A stretch of 64,000 bases of DNA, taken from Podocnemis expansa. Its lineage: Eukaryota; Chordata; Testudines; Podocnemididae. Below, piece after piece: positions 1-12,250 of this stretch (its first letter is position 1; every line of letters starts with the position of its first letter). The notes under the pieces are model-generated. The model saw nothing but the letters and a program-made list of their open reading frames with translations. It made no database searches and had not been told where the DNA came from. A program made the translations under genes and the position numbers. The stretch spans positions 5,598,445 through 5,662,444 of the forward strand of contig ML681964.1 of NCBI GenBank assembly GCA_007922195.1. Direction: 5' to 3'.

Positions 1-2496
1 AAGCAAAGAGATGCACTCAACAGGACTACAAAAGGTCCAAAGCACAGTTTGTCTTGTAACATGACACATGGCTGTGGCTCCTGTGCCAGAAACAGAGAGC
101 GTGAAGGTTTAGGAGCTTCTCATACTGGCTCCATAGTGCCAGTGGAATGCCCATGAACTGAAGAAATCCTCCCAGGTCTGAAGCTTCTTGTAATGCAGCC
201 ACAACACAGTGGTCAAACCATATGAGAAAACCAGATCGTGCTAAAGGATTTCATGCGGCAAGGAAAGATGTTAAAACTTTTATTTGATGAATGCTTCTAG
301 TAACCCAGTTAATGAGAGTGCTCATTACATATTTCTAGGGTTAATTCAGTTTTCTTTATAGCTTGACATGAACGTTGAAAGCATCTGGTTTTATTTGATT
401 CCTGCTCTACTATTTAAATAACTAGCCATATAATTAATCAGTACAAGCTGTTGTAAAGAAAAGATAGTTTCAAATTGCAGAGTAAAGACACAAGTGACTC
501 TTCTGTAAAACTACATAATAAATTCCTGTTGAAGTTCAGCGTATTTGTCCTGCAATTCATGATTGTTGCTATCCTAAAACTGCTGTGCTAATCATTTTAA
601 CAGAACATAATGCATTCCAACTGATTCCTCGTGAACAGACTTCATACTGAACTGCATTTGTTTCCCCATAGTTCAGACTCATTTTTTAAAAAGTGTTTTT
701 CATTAAAGCAGATTATTCTGTGTAAGTAGTCAAATTCTTTATTATTTCATGAAGCACAGTGTTTCTTCAAAACAGTAGGCATTCTTCAGAAACTCACAAG
801 AGAGAGAAAAAACTAATTACTTATGCCACAATGCAGGCATTTACGCATCCAATTTCCGGCTAAACTCTACTGGCTCTCAAATTCTCACATACATATTTAT
901 AGCTTTAAACACACCCCAGCCCTGTAGCTCATATAATGTAACTGCTAAATTCACACCAGAAAGTAAAGCATTTGGGATATGCTCAAGGTATCCACTTAAC
1001 TGCCAAACTCATCTCTGGATCAATCTTTCATCCTCACACACGAATCTTGCACTAGAGCCGAATTCTCACTGACGGATATAGCCTCTGTGTACTGCCTATC
1101 TGTTAAGTATGGTTAGACACTGTCACCATTGATGGTAACTCCATTACTGTGCATCTTAAAACATTTTATTCCTCATTGCACAGAATGGCATGTTCTTTGA
1201 ATTCTGAACGTAATCCATTTCCTTTAAATCTTTTAGGCTTTATAAGCTTAGATTGATTTCTTCATCTCTGCATGCAAATACAGACAAAAAACACAGCTGT
1301 GTTTCAAAGTAGAGATAAAGCCATTATGGTTCCTTTTTGCTCAACTTCCCACTTCTTGCACAAGTATCAGCAGAAGTGTGCACATTTGCGGACATACCTC
1401 TTTATCTGCCCCTGAGCTAGCAAAAGACAGTACCTGTTGGTTTTTATAGGCCCTATTGGAAATGCTAGCAATACCGGTATTGCTAATTTTAACTTTTCAT
1501 TCAGTTATTACAACACATGTACAGGTCAAATATTTGGCCTAACCTACATCACTGGAATTTAAAATTTTTGTACCTTCAACTTTTCACAAGAGTGAAAAAT
1601 AAATTAAAGCAAATGGACCCTGTGCATCAAAATCAAAACTAGATGTGACAAAAAAGTAAAAATTTAAGGTTTACTGATCTGTATTCATAAAACTAAGGTA
1701 CACTAATGCCAAGAACATTTGATCTCTGGACTTACATAGGTACATTTACGTGGATATCTAGAGGATTTTATTTATTTGCCCTTTTGAACAAAAAGGTTTT
1801 ACACTACTTGTTTGTGTTCCACTATCTTTTCATTCTGTTTCTGGCATCCAGTGGAATAGACAGTATTTAAGTCAATGCATGTTGTAATTTTTTCATACAA
1901 TCAAAAAAAGCATTGTTGCATAGGGCCAAATAGTTAAAATTCCTGCCTTAACACCTGTATTTTATATATATCAATGGTAAAGAGATGGTAGGTATGTAGA
2001 TAAGTATGGGAGGGGGGAAGGAACAAGACCACCACAGCATAACCTTAAAGCACAAACTTTGTTCTTGGTCTTGCTTCAGATTTTATAACAGGATAGGCCT
2101 CACCTGGTGTCAAATGCAGAAACCTGTAGTAGTAATTGGGTCAGTTATTAGTTATTTTCAGGAAGGCATTTTGTTTCATATCTCCCATCTACTCTACCCA
2201 CTACATCAAAATGGAAATCTGCACACTGAGATTAAATATCGCTATTCTGGGAGCTAAATGCACCTGCTGTCTGCCAAGGATCAAAGAACCAAAACCTCAT
2301 TCTCTAACTTGGATGCCTAAATCTCTAGCTCTCATACCGCCTATTATTTCAGATGGATTTTTCTTGCTATGTGTTTCCCACGCAACATAGGCTCTGGAGG
2401 TTATTTCCTTCTTTTCTCTTCCTCTTAACCCTCTCTTTCCAGGAACTAAGAGCTGTCTGCCTCTCCCTACTGTATGGCATGGAGAGACCAGCACAG
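1..2496. other. AT-rich non-coding stretch
   Basis: I see no coding region, RNA gene or recognisable repeat here. The sequence is AT-rich with many stops in all frames. The short open frames near 2.0-2.4 kb overlap each other, lack any motif I know, and are of a length expected by chance. It probably represents intron or intergenic DNA, or repeats too old to recognise by eye. Confidence 0.6.
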
Positions 2497-4049
2497 CACC
2501 CTAAGCAAGTCCATGGGGCCGGATGAACTGCATCCGAGGGTGCTGAGGGAGCTGGCTGATGAGATAGCAGTACCGTTGGCCATTATCTTTGAAAACTCGT
2601 GGCGAACGGGGGAGGTGCCAGAGGACTGGAAAAAAGCAAATAGTACCTATCTTCAAGAAAGGCAAAAAAGGAGGATCCAGGGAATTACAGACCTGTCAGC
2701 CTCACCTCAATCCCTGGAAAAATCATGGAGCAGCTTCTCAAAGAATCCATCCTGAAACACTTGGAGGAACGTAGAGTAATCAGGAACAGTCAGCATGGAT
2801 TTACCAAGGGTAAATCATGCCTGACCAACCTCATCGCCTTCTATGATGAGATGACTGGATTTGTGGATGCGGGAAGAGCCGTTGATGTGATATACCTTGA
2901 CTTTAGCAAGGCTTTTGATACGGTTTCCCACAGCATTCTCATTGGCAAATTAAGGAAGTATGGGTTAGATGCGTGGACTGTAAGGTGGATAGAAAACTGG
3001 CTAGAACAACGGTTTCAGCGTGTAGGAATCAATGGCTCCATGTCAAGTTGGCAGGCAGTAACAAGTGGTGTGCCCCAGGGGTCGGTCCTGGGGCCAGTTC
3101 TGTTCAATGTTTTCATTAATGATCTGGATGATGGGATAGATTGCACACTTAGTAAGTTTGCAGATGATACCAAACTGGGGGGAACGGTAGACACCCTAGA
3201 GGGCAGAGACAGGATTCAGGGAGACCTAGACAAACTGGAGCAGTGGACCAAGAGGAATCTCATGAGGTTCAACAAGGATAAGTGTAAAATCCTGCACTTG
3301 GGACGAAAAAACCCCATGTACTGCTACAGGCTGGGGAGTGATCAGCTAAATAGCAGCACTGGAGAAAAGGACCTGGGAGTCATGGTGGATGGGAAGCTGG
3401 ATATGAGTCAGCAGTGTGCTCTTGCTGCCAAAAAGGCCAATGGCATACTGGGCTGCATCAGAAGAAGTGTTACCAGCAGATCGAGGGATGTGATCATTCC
3501 CCTCTATTCTGCACTAGTGAGGCCACATCTGGAATACTGTGTCCAGTTTTGGGCTCCCCACTACAAAAAGGACATGGACAAATTAGAGAGAGTCCAGAGG
3601 AGGGCAACCAAAATGATCAAAGGGCTGGAGCACAAGCCCTATGAAGAAAGACTGAAGGAACTAGGCTTATTTAGCCTGCAGAAGAGAAGACTGAGGGGGG
3701 ATTTGATAGCAACCTTCAACTACTTGAAGGGTTGCTCCAAGGAGGAGGGAGCTCGACTGTTCTCGGTAGTAACAGAGGGCAGAACGAGAAGCAATGGCTT
3801 CAAGTTACAGCTGGGGCGGTCCAGGCTGGATATTAGGAAAAACTTCCTTACTAGGCGAGTGGTGAAGCATTGGAATAAGTTGCCTAGGGAGGTGGTGGAA
3901 TCTCCATCTCTGGAGGTGTTCAAGTCCCAGCTGGACAAAACACTGACTGGGATGATCTAATGGGAGTGGTCCTGCTTTTTTTGGCAGGGGGTTGGACTAG
4001 ATGACCTTGTGGGGTCCCTTCCAACCCTATGATTCTATGATTCTATGAT
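2497..4049 (+). mobile_element. CR1 LINE, 5'-truncated
   Basis: Non-LTR retrotransposon of the CR1 clade. The copy starts inside the reverse transcriptase reading (GPDELHPRVL, near 2518) and runs to a typical CR1 3' end: a short 3' UTR containing GTTGGACTAGATGACCTTG and then direct copies of ATTCTATG at 4030-4050. A full CR1 is several kilobases long, so the endonuclease and ORF1 are missing, as usual for 5' truncation during target-primed reverse transcription. Most of the coding part is still open, so the copy is fairly young compared with the CR1 tails at 25.3 and 55.7 kb. I saw no clear target duplication, which is normal for CR1. Confidence 0.93.
2510..3960 (+). pseudogene. CR1 reverse transcriptase fragment (ORF2)
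   Basis: The C-terminal part of the CR1 polyprotein, which reverse-transcribes the element RNA at its target. An uninterrupted frame from 2725 to 3960 encodes 411 residues. Visible RT motifs are [10 protein letters not shown] (residues 58-67, with catalytic-type Asp), [11 protein letters not shown] (114-124) and FADDT (145-149, the catalytic A-D-D box). After these come the CR1 thumb and C-terminal blocks, for example [13 protein letters not shown] and [14 protein letters not shown]. Upstream, the same protein continues in two other frames (GPDELHPRVLRELADEI, then [10 protein letters not shown]), so there are indels near 2640 and near 2670. The endonuclease domain is absent. The copy cannot retrotranspose by itself. 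Confidence 0.92.
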
Positions 4050-4050
4050 G
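4030..4050 (+). repeat. CR1 3'-terminal octamer repeat
   Basis: Two and a half direct copies of ATTCTATG end the CR1 element. CR1 uses this short repeat where other LINEs use poly(A). It fixes both the 3' boundary and the orientation of the element. Confidence 0.9.
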
Positions 4051-5059
4051 GTCAGCAACACACTCTGACTCATTGCAGAAATCTCTTACTTCCTCCACTC
4101 CAATTTCATGCAGTCAGGATCTGTAATTTTGGATGAGGAACAAGACTGAGTCTGGGAGCAACTGTTTTATAATATATTTTCCCCTACTTCATTGGCAGTA
4201 TTTCCTCTGGATTTCTGAGATGAAACCACAGCTTCTGTAAGCAACATTAGCTTTGATCTGCATTCTTCCCTTCCTGTCAGAGGGGACCAGGACATAGAGG
4301 TACCAGAGAGAGCCAATTGTTGCTGAGAGCCATGCAATCAGGACAGAAGGCCAAGACAGCAGTAAAGAGTGTCTGGCCCCATAGATCCATCCACAAGCAC
4401 ATTTCATCACAGTCCTTTAAACCAGCAGAAGGCAAGAACTAAGCCTCCTGCCATCTGTGCAGGACAGTAGTCCTCGTTCCATGGACGGGAGCATTAAAGA
4501 GAAAATACCTCAAAATTCAGCACAGTTTGCTTAAGTGCTTTTTCATCCCCCCAAGTTTTTGCCCAGAAATTCTACAATGTGTCTCTAATGTGCTTCTAGT
4601 GGCTGCTCCCAACGCCTCCTCCCTCCCACTAACGGGTGGCTTTCCTACTACAGAACCTTAAGAAGGCTCAGCTGAATTATTAATGCAGTTGGTTAATTGC
4701 CCCATCCAGTTAGAAAACTGGTCCAAGATACATGTTGAGCATTTAGAAGACATATTGCCATCCTGCATCAGGCCTGAGTTCTATCTAGCTAAGTATTCTG
4801 TCTAATAATGGCCCATGTCAAGTGCTTCAGGGGCAGGGGCAAGAAACCTACAGTAGGTGGATGAAGAATAATCCACCCTTCACATTTGGTCTGATCCTGA
4901 TCTCCAATATTTAGAGATTGGCTTAAATTCTAAAGCATGAGGTTTAATATCCCTGCCAAATTTATTATTTACCACAGTTCTTTATAATTTTGCACCTACA
5001 CAAGATTCAACCAGCGACTAGACATTTAAGTTCTTGGCCTCCTGACTTCCTGTGGCAGT
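4051..5059. other. Non-coding stretch, nothing recognised
   Basis: AT-rich sequence between the CR1 and the first GC-rich hAT-like element. No motif-bearing open frame, RNA gene or repeat family was recognised. Confidence 0.55.
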
Positions 5060-5577
5060 CAGGGCCGAATCAATATAGGGACTTTGAGGGCTGCAGCCCC
5101 AGGCCCTGGCCTAAAGGGGGGCCCCAGGCTGTAGCCCCTAAGACTCCTGCACTGATATGGACACACCACTGTGCTCAGGCTGGCACACAACTGGCTGAGT
5201 CTGGGGGGCACTGGTCCACCTCTGGAATGCAGCAGATGTGTGATGCCCCATGCTGCCCCCGGGGACAGACCAGCTGGCCTGGGGTGGGGCAGGACGGGCC
5301 CTGGGGCCAGAGGCTATGTTCCACAGTGCTTCCACCCCACTCCCAGGTCAGCTGGTCTGCCCCCACTCCTGACATTAGTCCACTGCACTGCAGGGCTGAA
5401 CCAGCCCACCCAGGATGGGGTGTGAGCACTACAGAATAGGGCATCTGGCCACAGCCCCCCCACCCATGCCAGACTGCCCCCAGGCTGCCATGATGGGGAG
5501 CAAGGGCCAATGGGGAAGAAGGCCAGGCCCCAGACAGGGGAGGGGGCCACACAATGGTAGGCAGCCTAGGGCCCCTT
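5060..5577. mobile_element. GC-rich hAT-like non-autonomous element
   Basis: A sharply bounded GC-rich block in AT-rich DNA. It starts with CAGGGCCGAATCAA, close to the terminus CAGGGCCGGATTAA whose inverse lies at 43.69 kb. The interior is made of CCC/GGG-rich, partly self-complementary stretches, as in the related elements at 13.4, 33.4 and 43.2 kb. I could not fix the right end or find a convincing 8-bp duplication, so the right boundary is only where the GC-rich sequence stops. Overlapping open frames in several phases come from base composition and are not genes. Confidence 0.4.
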
Positions 5578-5944
5578 ATGGTAGTGATTTTTACAGTGCA
5601 AATCACACTGACAATTGAAAAAAAGAATCTTTTCCACTTTCTTTCCCATCTTGTGATTTCATTGGAAATCCCCCTTGTGCTTGTGTTAATGGGACACAGT
5701 TTCCAAACTTTCTCTATACAATGCATTATTTTACATTTGTGTCATGTCCCCTCTTATTCTCCTCATCTCTAATGTAAACAACCCCTATCTGTTTAATCTC
5801 TTTTCATAAGAGTTTCCATACCCTTGATTCATCTCATCACCCTTTTCTGAACCTCATATTATCTACCATCCCATTCCTTAAGCATCTGAACATTAGTTGG
5901 GCCTGGGGGCAGCAAGTAGCCACAACTACACCTTAATCAGCAGT

Positions 5945-6791
5945 AGGGTCACCAACTGTCTAAGTTTACGGACAGTATCTAAAAAGCATGCAAATTTACT
6001 GCTGTCTGTAAGTCCCTAATTAAAGGAAAACACCTGTAAAAGTCTCTCCCTCAGTCAGCATGGAGAAAGAGCAGAGCTAAGCAGTTGGATGCTGCCTCTT
6101 GGTCCTAGTGCTGGAAGGCTTCCACTTCTGTGTATGCTGGGCTGCCCAGTAGCACCCATTGCAGGGCAGCAGTCCAACACCATGCATGAGTCTTACCCAG
6201 AGAGATGGGAAGGGGGCAGGATCCAGTGTTGATAGGGCCATGGGGCTGGGGTCAGACACACTCTGGCCTTACCCTTAAGTCACCAGTACTCAGCAATTGC
6301 TTTAACTTTTCTCCATGGTAGGATTGGGGGAGTGGGGGTCAGGGAGTGCCTTGTGCAGTCAGATTCATCCCATTGAGTCCATTTCCATGGGACAAGTCTT
6401 GGAGCCTCCAGTGGAGGCTGCTTCTGCACCCAGAGAATCTGACAGCACCAGCAGCGTGCATGCAAGAGACGTGTGCAGGGGCCCCCTCTGTGCTGCTGGG
6501 GTGGGGAATGCATGCAACATTCCACCTGTAGCTCCCAATCCTGCCTCTGGTGGGATCTCTGCCACACCTCCCCAGAGCATTCCCCATCATGCCCTGCCAT
6601 CCTCCTCCTGCCTTTCCCATCTCTCCAGCCCAGAAACCCTATCTTTCCTCTGCTGCTGACATATGATATGATTATAATATTGTAATATTACTGTATTGTA
6701 CGTGGTAGTTTTAGTGATGTCAGTAAAAAAAAAAAAGACCACTTCAGATCTTCATGTCAGTGAAAACTAAAATGCAAGGTTGGCAACCTTG
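5945..6791. mobile_element. hAT-like element with short inverted ends
   Basis: The left side begins AGGGTCACCAACTGTC and the right side ends GGTTGGCAACCTT. These are approximate inverses, typical of hAT-derived non-autonomous elements of sauropsids. The interior (about 6080-6650) is GC-rich and has no protein motif. An internal A run lies at 6726-6737. No clear flanking duplication was seen, so the identification rests on the termini only. Confidence 0.4.
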
Positions 6792-9700
6792 ACCCGAAGT
6801 CTTAACTGAGCTATGCATAGTGATGTCCAGGTCACTTTCCAGAGCTGATGGAGTTAGTTTAGTCAGAATCCTGTAAGATGTATGGGTAATTTACATTTGT
6901 TCTCTCTCCAGTCTGCATTACTTTTCACTTGCAAGAGGAAAAGCAGCAGCACAGGCTAGGGAGAAGGTCTGAGTTGAAGTTTGTTATCTTATTGTTAGTT
7001 GCCATATTTATAAAGCAAAACTTGAGGAAATTTATTATCTTGGATTCTGTGCTGTACACGGACTAGATCGGAGAACAGATTGGGAAAGGTACCTGCTCAC
7101 TATGAAAGTAAAACAGCAAAGCTAATCCTAAAGAAAAATGTAGAGGAAAAAGGGCAATGCAGTTTTCAGATAACTTTTGTATTCTCTCCAAGTTTTCCTA
7201 TTGATAAATAGTTTTTGAAAATGTTCTTTAAGTGCCTGCTCACAAACCAAGCTCATGTTGGGAAATGATAAGGGCTCTTGCCCATCCTGACTAATTAAGC
7301 CTGTTTATATTCTGCCAAATTGACTACAATGCATCCTCCCAGGAACCCTCAAACAATTTACAGTCTAGCTCATCATTTTGTTTTATCGCATCTGCGCCAA
7401 TCCTACTGCTAGAGTTAGAGTTAAAGTTAAAGGTCTGTCAGCATTTCCAATATAATAAATACTCTACTCTTGGAGGTTTATAAATCAAGTTTACCAATTT
7501 GCTTCAGCTGAAGTTTAGTACACTAGATTTCAGCTCAGTGATTTTTCTAGACATAAATGCACCAATAAAGCTTCAGTAAAAACACACCTGAACCTTCACC
7601 CAAAATGCAAGATGTACCCTGAGATTCAAAGATATTTGATTAAAACATTTTCATTAGTATTTTTTATTCTTTACTTTCCTGCTTCCTGTTCCTACTGAGA
7701 AGCAAAGAAACGCCCTGAGTGCCCAAATAGAAATGAACAGCCCTGGAAAACCTCCAACAGCCTTTTCTCATCAGATTATCAGTCTGAATTAGTAGATTTA
7801 GGAAGTTCAAATGATGTAAATAAGGATCTAAACTGAAAGCCCAAATCTTTCAGTGCTCACGCACCTTTTCCCCCTGCTGCTTTATAGTCCCGTGTCAGAG
7901 AAGTACAAAACAGAGAAAAGGCTGCATAACTCATGCCATATTTTTTGTGCTTATACAGTATAGCTAAAAATAGTTGTTTTTAAAACAATACAAACATTTA
8001 AGATGCTTAAAAGCTAGGGTTTGGAAAGGTGCCATCCAAGAATTTTGTGCCCAATTCCCACTGAAATTCAGCAGAGGTCAGATACCTCCTGATTTTAAGC
8101 CACTGCAATGCCACAGTCAAATTATAAAAGTAGCAAATGGTCAGTCAGTCAATTAACTCAACCATTAATACAAACATCTACATTAGCAGAAATTGCATTT
8201 TACCTCTTTACCTGAAAGCATGGAATTTAGAGGTTCCAATAGGTGTTTAATTCTTGTACCTTCCCCTAGAACTTCAGAGGCTCATGCATGTGTTTAAAAA
8301 TAAAAACAAGCTCATAGAAAAAGAAAAAAAAAAGTTCTAAATACACTGCCAGAATTCACAATCTGATTAACCAAGCTCCAGGTACTTCAGAACCTACTCC
8401 AGAGTTAACACCCATCCTCCAGAGAACACAGATTTAACATACAGGGCCAAATTCACCCCTTGTGTAAATTCTTTGGCTTCAGGGACCTTCAAAGGAAATG
8501 GATTTGTCCCACAGTCCCCATATGTATTAGGCTATCAACCAACCATTTAAAGCAAGAGATCCAAACAATGTGGAATGGGCCTTTTGACCAGATTTTTCCA
8601 CATGTGAATAGTCCCATGAAGCCAGACCACCATTTGATATCAACTACACTCCTTGCAAGAGTAATGATTATTTGCATGAATAAGTGTGACAGGACTGGGT
8701 CCATTGTTAGTATACATCCTGTGCCCCATTAGTGATGCTTCCAAATCCAGCTATTGTGAAATCCAAAGGTTGGGAGCCAAGGAAACATTGGGGGGGGGGG
8801 GAAATACCAGCTCATTTTATTTGTCTGGTTTGCCAGTTCATGATCACTGCATATTGTCTCTAGCCCTGAGGCAGAGAAAATATTTCAACTTGTGTGATTT
8901 CATGTACAAAAACTAATAATAGCATTCTATCTATATCGAATTCAATAAAACACATTCCTAAAATTTATGACAGGCAGCTACAAATGCAAATTAAAATTCT
9001 GTTCATAGATTCTTACTCCTAATTCTACACCTAAAACAGAGTCTGGATATGCAACACATGATATATTAGAATAGCCTCAAGTCATACATTTTGTTACTCC
9101 CTTATAACTACTGAAATATCTGGTTTTACAGAGCTGCTTTATGACTTATTTATACCACAGAAAAAGCCATTCTAGTCTTGTGAATAAAAATATATGTATA
9201 CTCCTGTACAGGAGAAAGAGGCAGACACCTGCAGTGAGAGCTGGAGAAATCATACGATAGAAAAAGAGAGACTTCATTGGCTCAAAAAGGAATCAACTAT
9301 ACTTATCAAAAATTAAGGAGTCTCAGCCTTAAGTTCAGCCTGCACCCACTTTGCTAAGAGACGGAATTTCCACATGGGGAGAAAAATTTAGTTGTAACTA
9401 GTGACATTTGTTTTGCACAGGTGTGATATCATTAAGAAGAGTTCCACAGGATGCTCAGTCAGGCAACACAAGTGGAATCATTCTGATTAAACCGCAGTCT
9501 TCCATCTGAGTGGGTGTCATGTACTCTATATGCACAGGATCTACGTAATCCACTGTATTCCATTGCTGCATTTCTGACCACTTTAAAGCACTTCACCAGC
9601 ACCTGTAATTGTCCCAAGAAAGCAGCTTGAATATTTTGGTAATTTGTTTTAAGTAACTGAAAGCTTGTTCCATTTAATGAAGAGGGAGAAATTACCTATT

Positions 9701-9860
9701 TCTTGTGAATTTGGCCATTAAAACAGATTCCCAAATGTCAGTATCCCATGCAAGTATGTTTGACTCATTAAAATAACTTGGAATGGCAAATACTAACATA
9801 TTTCTGATTATTCAAGTTGTAGTAAAAAAGGAAGAAACCTACTGTATGCCATCTTACAAC
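6792..9860. other. Non-coding stretch
   Basis: AT-rich sequence without a supported gene. The only notable item is a G run at about 8791-8801. Fragments such as GGCCAAATTCACCCCTT near 8450 and ACATGTGAATAGTCCCATG near 8600 resemble short palindromic repeats common in turtle and bird DNA, but are too short to classify firmly. Confidence 0.5.
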
Positions 9861-9963
9861 CTGATCCTGCAGACATCTGTGCATGTGTTTAACTTTAAAA
9901 ACATGAACAGTCCCAAAGAATTCAATTGATTAGTCAAGTACCTGTTTATTTGTAGAATCAGGA
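9861..9963. repeat. Short palindromic MITE-like repeat
   Basis: An imperfect palindrome. The left arm starts TGATCCTGCAGACATCTG and the right arm ends TGTAGAATCAGGA, with GTTTAACTTTAA, CAGTCCC and TCAATTGA between them. It belongs to a miniature family in which both arms carry -GATCCTGCAAA- and -CATGCTTAA- type blocks. A related copy lies at 18.79 kb. Confidence 0.5.
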
Positions 9964-11197
9964 CTTTACACTGACATTTCACACTATTGGCATTATAAAA
10001 GTTCACTACTATGAAATACACAAGAATGAAACAAGTGCTACATGTTGGCATGATGAATTCAGTTGACAGTGGGCATTGTGTTGCTTTGGTTGCTTTGTGT
10101 AGTTAACATGTAGGATGCTTTTCAGCTGTAACCAGTCACAGGAGTCTTAAGTTCTCTGTGGAAATATGTAAGGGCATAGTTGCTAACTTCATGAGTGCTG
10201 AGGCATACACAGAAAAAGAAAAAATAGCAGATGCTCAGCACTCACTCCAGGATCCATTCTTCACATAGCAGATGATGAGTGATCTTGCCTGTATGTCTGC
10301 AGCAACTGCTCCCCTCTTAGCTGGGTTTGAAAAAACCTCGGACTCATGATTCTCTGCACAGAGGATCTTTTTGTTCTTTAAGTTTTGCACAAAGTTTGAT
10401 GCTATGGAATTAAAAAAAAAAAATCCACCAGTAGACAGAAAGAAGGAAAGGTGAGTCTTCAACAGATCATTTGGAATTGCTCAAAGTTAAAGTAGAGACT
10501 TAACTCCTGCTTTAAACAAATGGGAAAAATATCACTTTTTTTTGTTGTTGTGGGCTCACATGCTCTGATTCCTTTCAGCAAGTTTTATCAGCAGTTTATG
10601 GCCCATTTATAAATGTTAAAGAAATACTCACTGACACTTAGATCAAACATTTAAGTGGGCATTTTGCCTGGTCTTGGAAATAGCCAGCAACACGATAAGG
10701 CAAAGCAAGATGACAAAGGTCACACAGAAAGCACCCTTCATACTTCCTCAGTCCCACAAATCCTCAGATAATTGAGCTGGAAAGAGTTGAAGATGAAGAA
10801 ATTGATTTCTCAATAGTAATCTTGAAGGAAACAAGAACAGTAAGTTAATGTCTGAAAATTTGTTTAGTATTGGAGCAGTAAAAGAAAACTTGCTGACTTA
10901 AAATGCCAACACTAGAGCAAAAGACAACAGAATCAGTAATGCTGCAGGTGTCACTGCAAGCTTCCAAGAAGATAAAGAAATGCAAGATAAAAAAATTAAT
11001 ACTACCAGTAGGCAAAACTAAATGAGAAAACTACCACAGAAGAATAATAAAGACTGTAGGAATTCTGTACGAGTGTAGAAATTGGCATTTTTATATACAC
11101 ATATTACACAAAAAATTACATACTGGAGGGGTCATGACATATGGAATTCCAATCACTTTTAAACAGGTGGCATTCCTCAAAGAAGACTGCAAACCAT

Positions 11198-11235
<38 letters not shown>

Positions 11236-12250
11236 TTCCAAACCAGTAGAATCCCTTATTTATCATGAACCACACCTTATCTGTAACCATATAAGAGGTC
11301 ACTTCACTTTAAATGGTCCCTTCAAATATGTGTTAAACACTGATGCTAAGTCATCTGTTCCACCCTGTTTTTAACTGTGACAGTAAATAAGTTTCCCAGA
11401 CCTGAAGAGCAGCATGAAGCTCAAAACCTTGCATCTCTCACCAACAGAAGTTGGTCCAGTAAAAGATATTACTTCACTCACCTTGTCTCTCCACACGTCA
11501 CAGAGGCAGCTCATGGCTGAATAATACACTGCACTATAAATCTATCCAGGGTGAGGGGAAATCTTTTTTCCCCTAACTTGCTAGTTTTAGAAAGAGCTCA
11601 GTTGACTTGCCTTACCCTGCTGAGTATTCTTTAAAAATTGTTAAAATTTCACAGGTCAGTTTTTAAATGACATTGGGGGATTGGGGGTCTTTAGAAGATG
11701 TCTTTTTTTTTTTTTTTTTTTTTTTAATAAATCAGGTAAAAAATTCCCTTGCCAGTTCTGGGATAAGGCATTTTAAATATTCAGCAAAATTAAGCAAAAT
11801 TCATCTTGGATAAGTCAGAGATACTTTTCTAACAAGACTGCCAAGAGTTCTTATTTTATTCAATCAGAAGAGCTCCTACAGGATAATGAAAGAGCGAGAC
11901 TGTTCTTCAGGAAAATAAGGCCATCTGGTAGTCCCAAATAGAATAAGTAGTTGTTGATTAGATCAGTTCAATGGGATGCGTAAGTTATTATTTGATTTTG
12001 ACTAGGGAGTATCCTAGCCATGGAAGCTATTGACCAAGAGACTTATAAAAGGAAACCACTAATAGAAACTCAAAATAAATTAAAACAAAATCTAATTTTT
12101 AAAAGGCTATTAGTGTATTTATAATTAGGAAAATTATTGGTTCTGTTACATGTTTGGAAAGAGTTTTTTTAAGAAACCATTTAAACAGAGAAGAAAACCT
12201 GAACTATCACAGTGCATGGCTCAGCTATAAAGCTACATGGCTAAACAACT
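9964..12250. other. Non-coding stretch with simple repeats
   Basis: No gene is supported. It contains a CA dinucleotide array, a 23-base T run (11703-11725), an A run near 10410 and otherwise AT-rich sequence. A 77-residue open frame across the CA array encodes a Thr-His run and is a by-product of that array. Confidence 0.55.
11199..11232. repeat. (CA)n microsatellite
   Basis: Seventeen uninterrupted CA dinucleotides. An array this long is expected to be polymorphic in length. Confidence 0.95.

Noticed and set aside
5175..5726. 183-residue minus-strand open frame
   Set aside because: It crosses a GC-rich repeat block where stops are rare; several overlapping frames are equally open and no motif is present.
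9861..9963. CRISPR or other direct-repeat array
   Set aside because: The repeats are inverted arms of a single palindrome; no regularly spaced direct repeats with unique spacers exist anywhere in the window.
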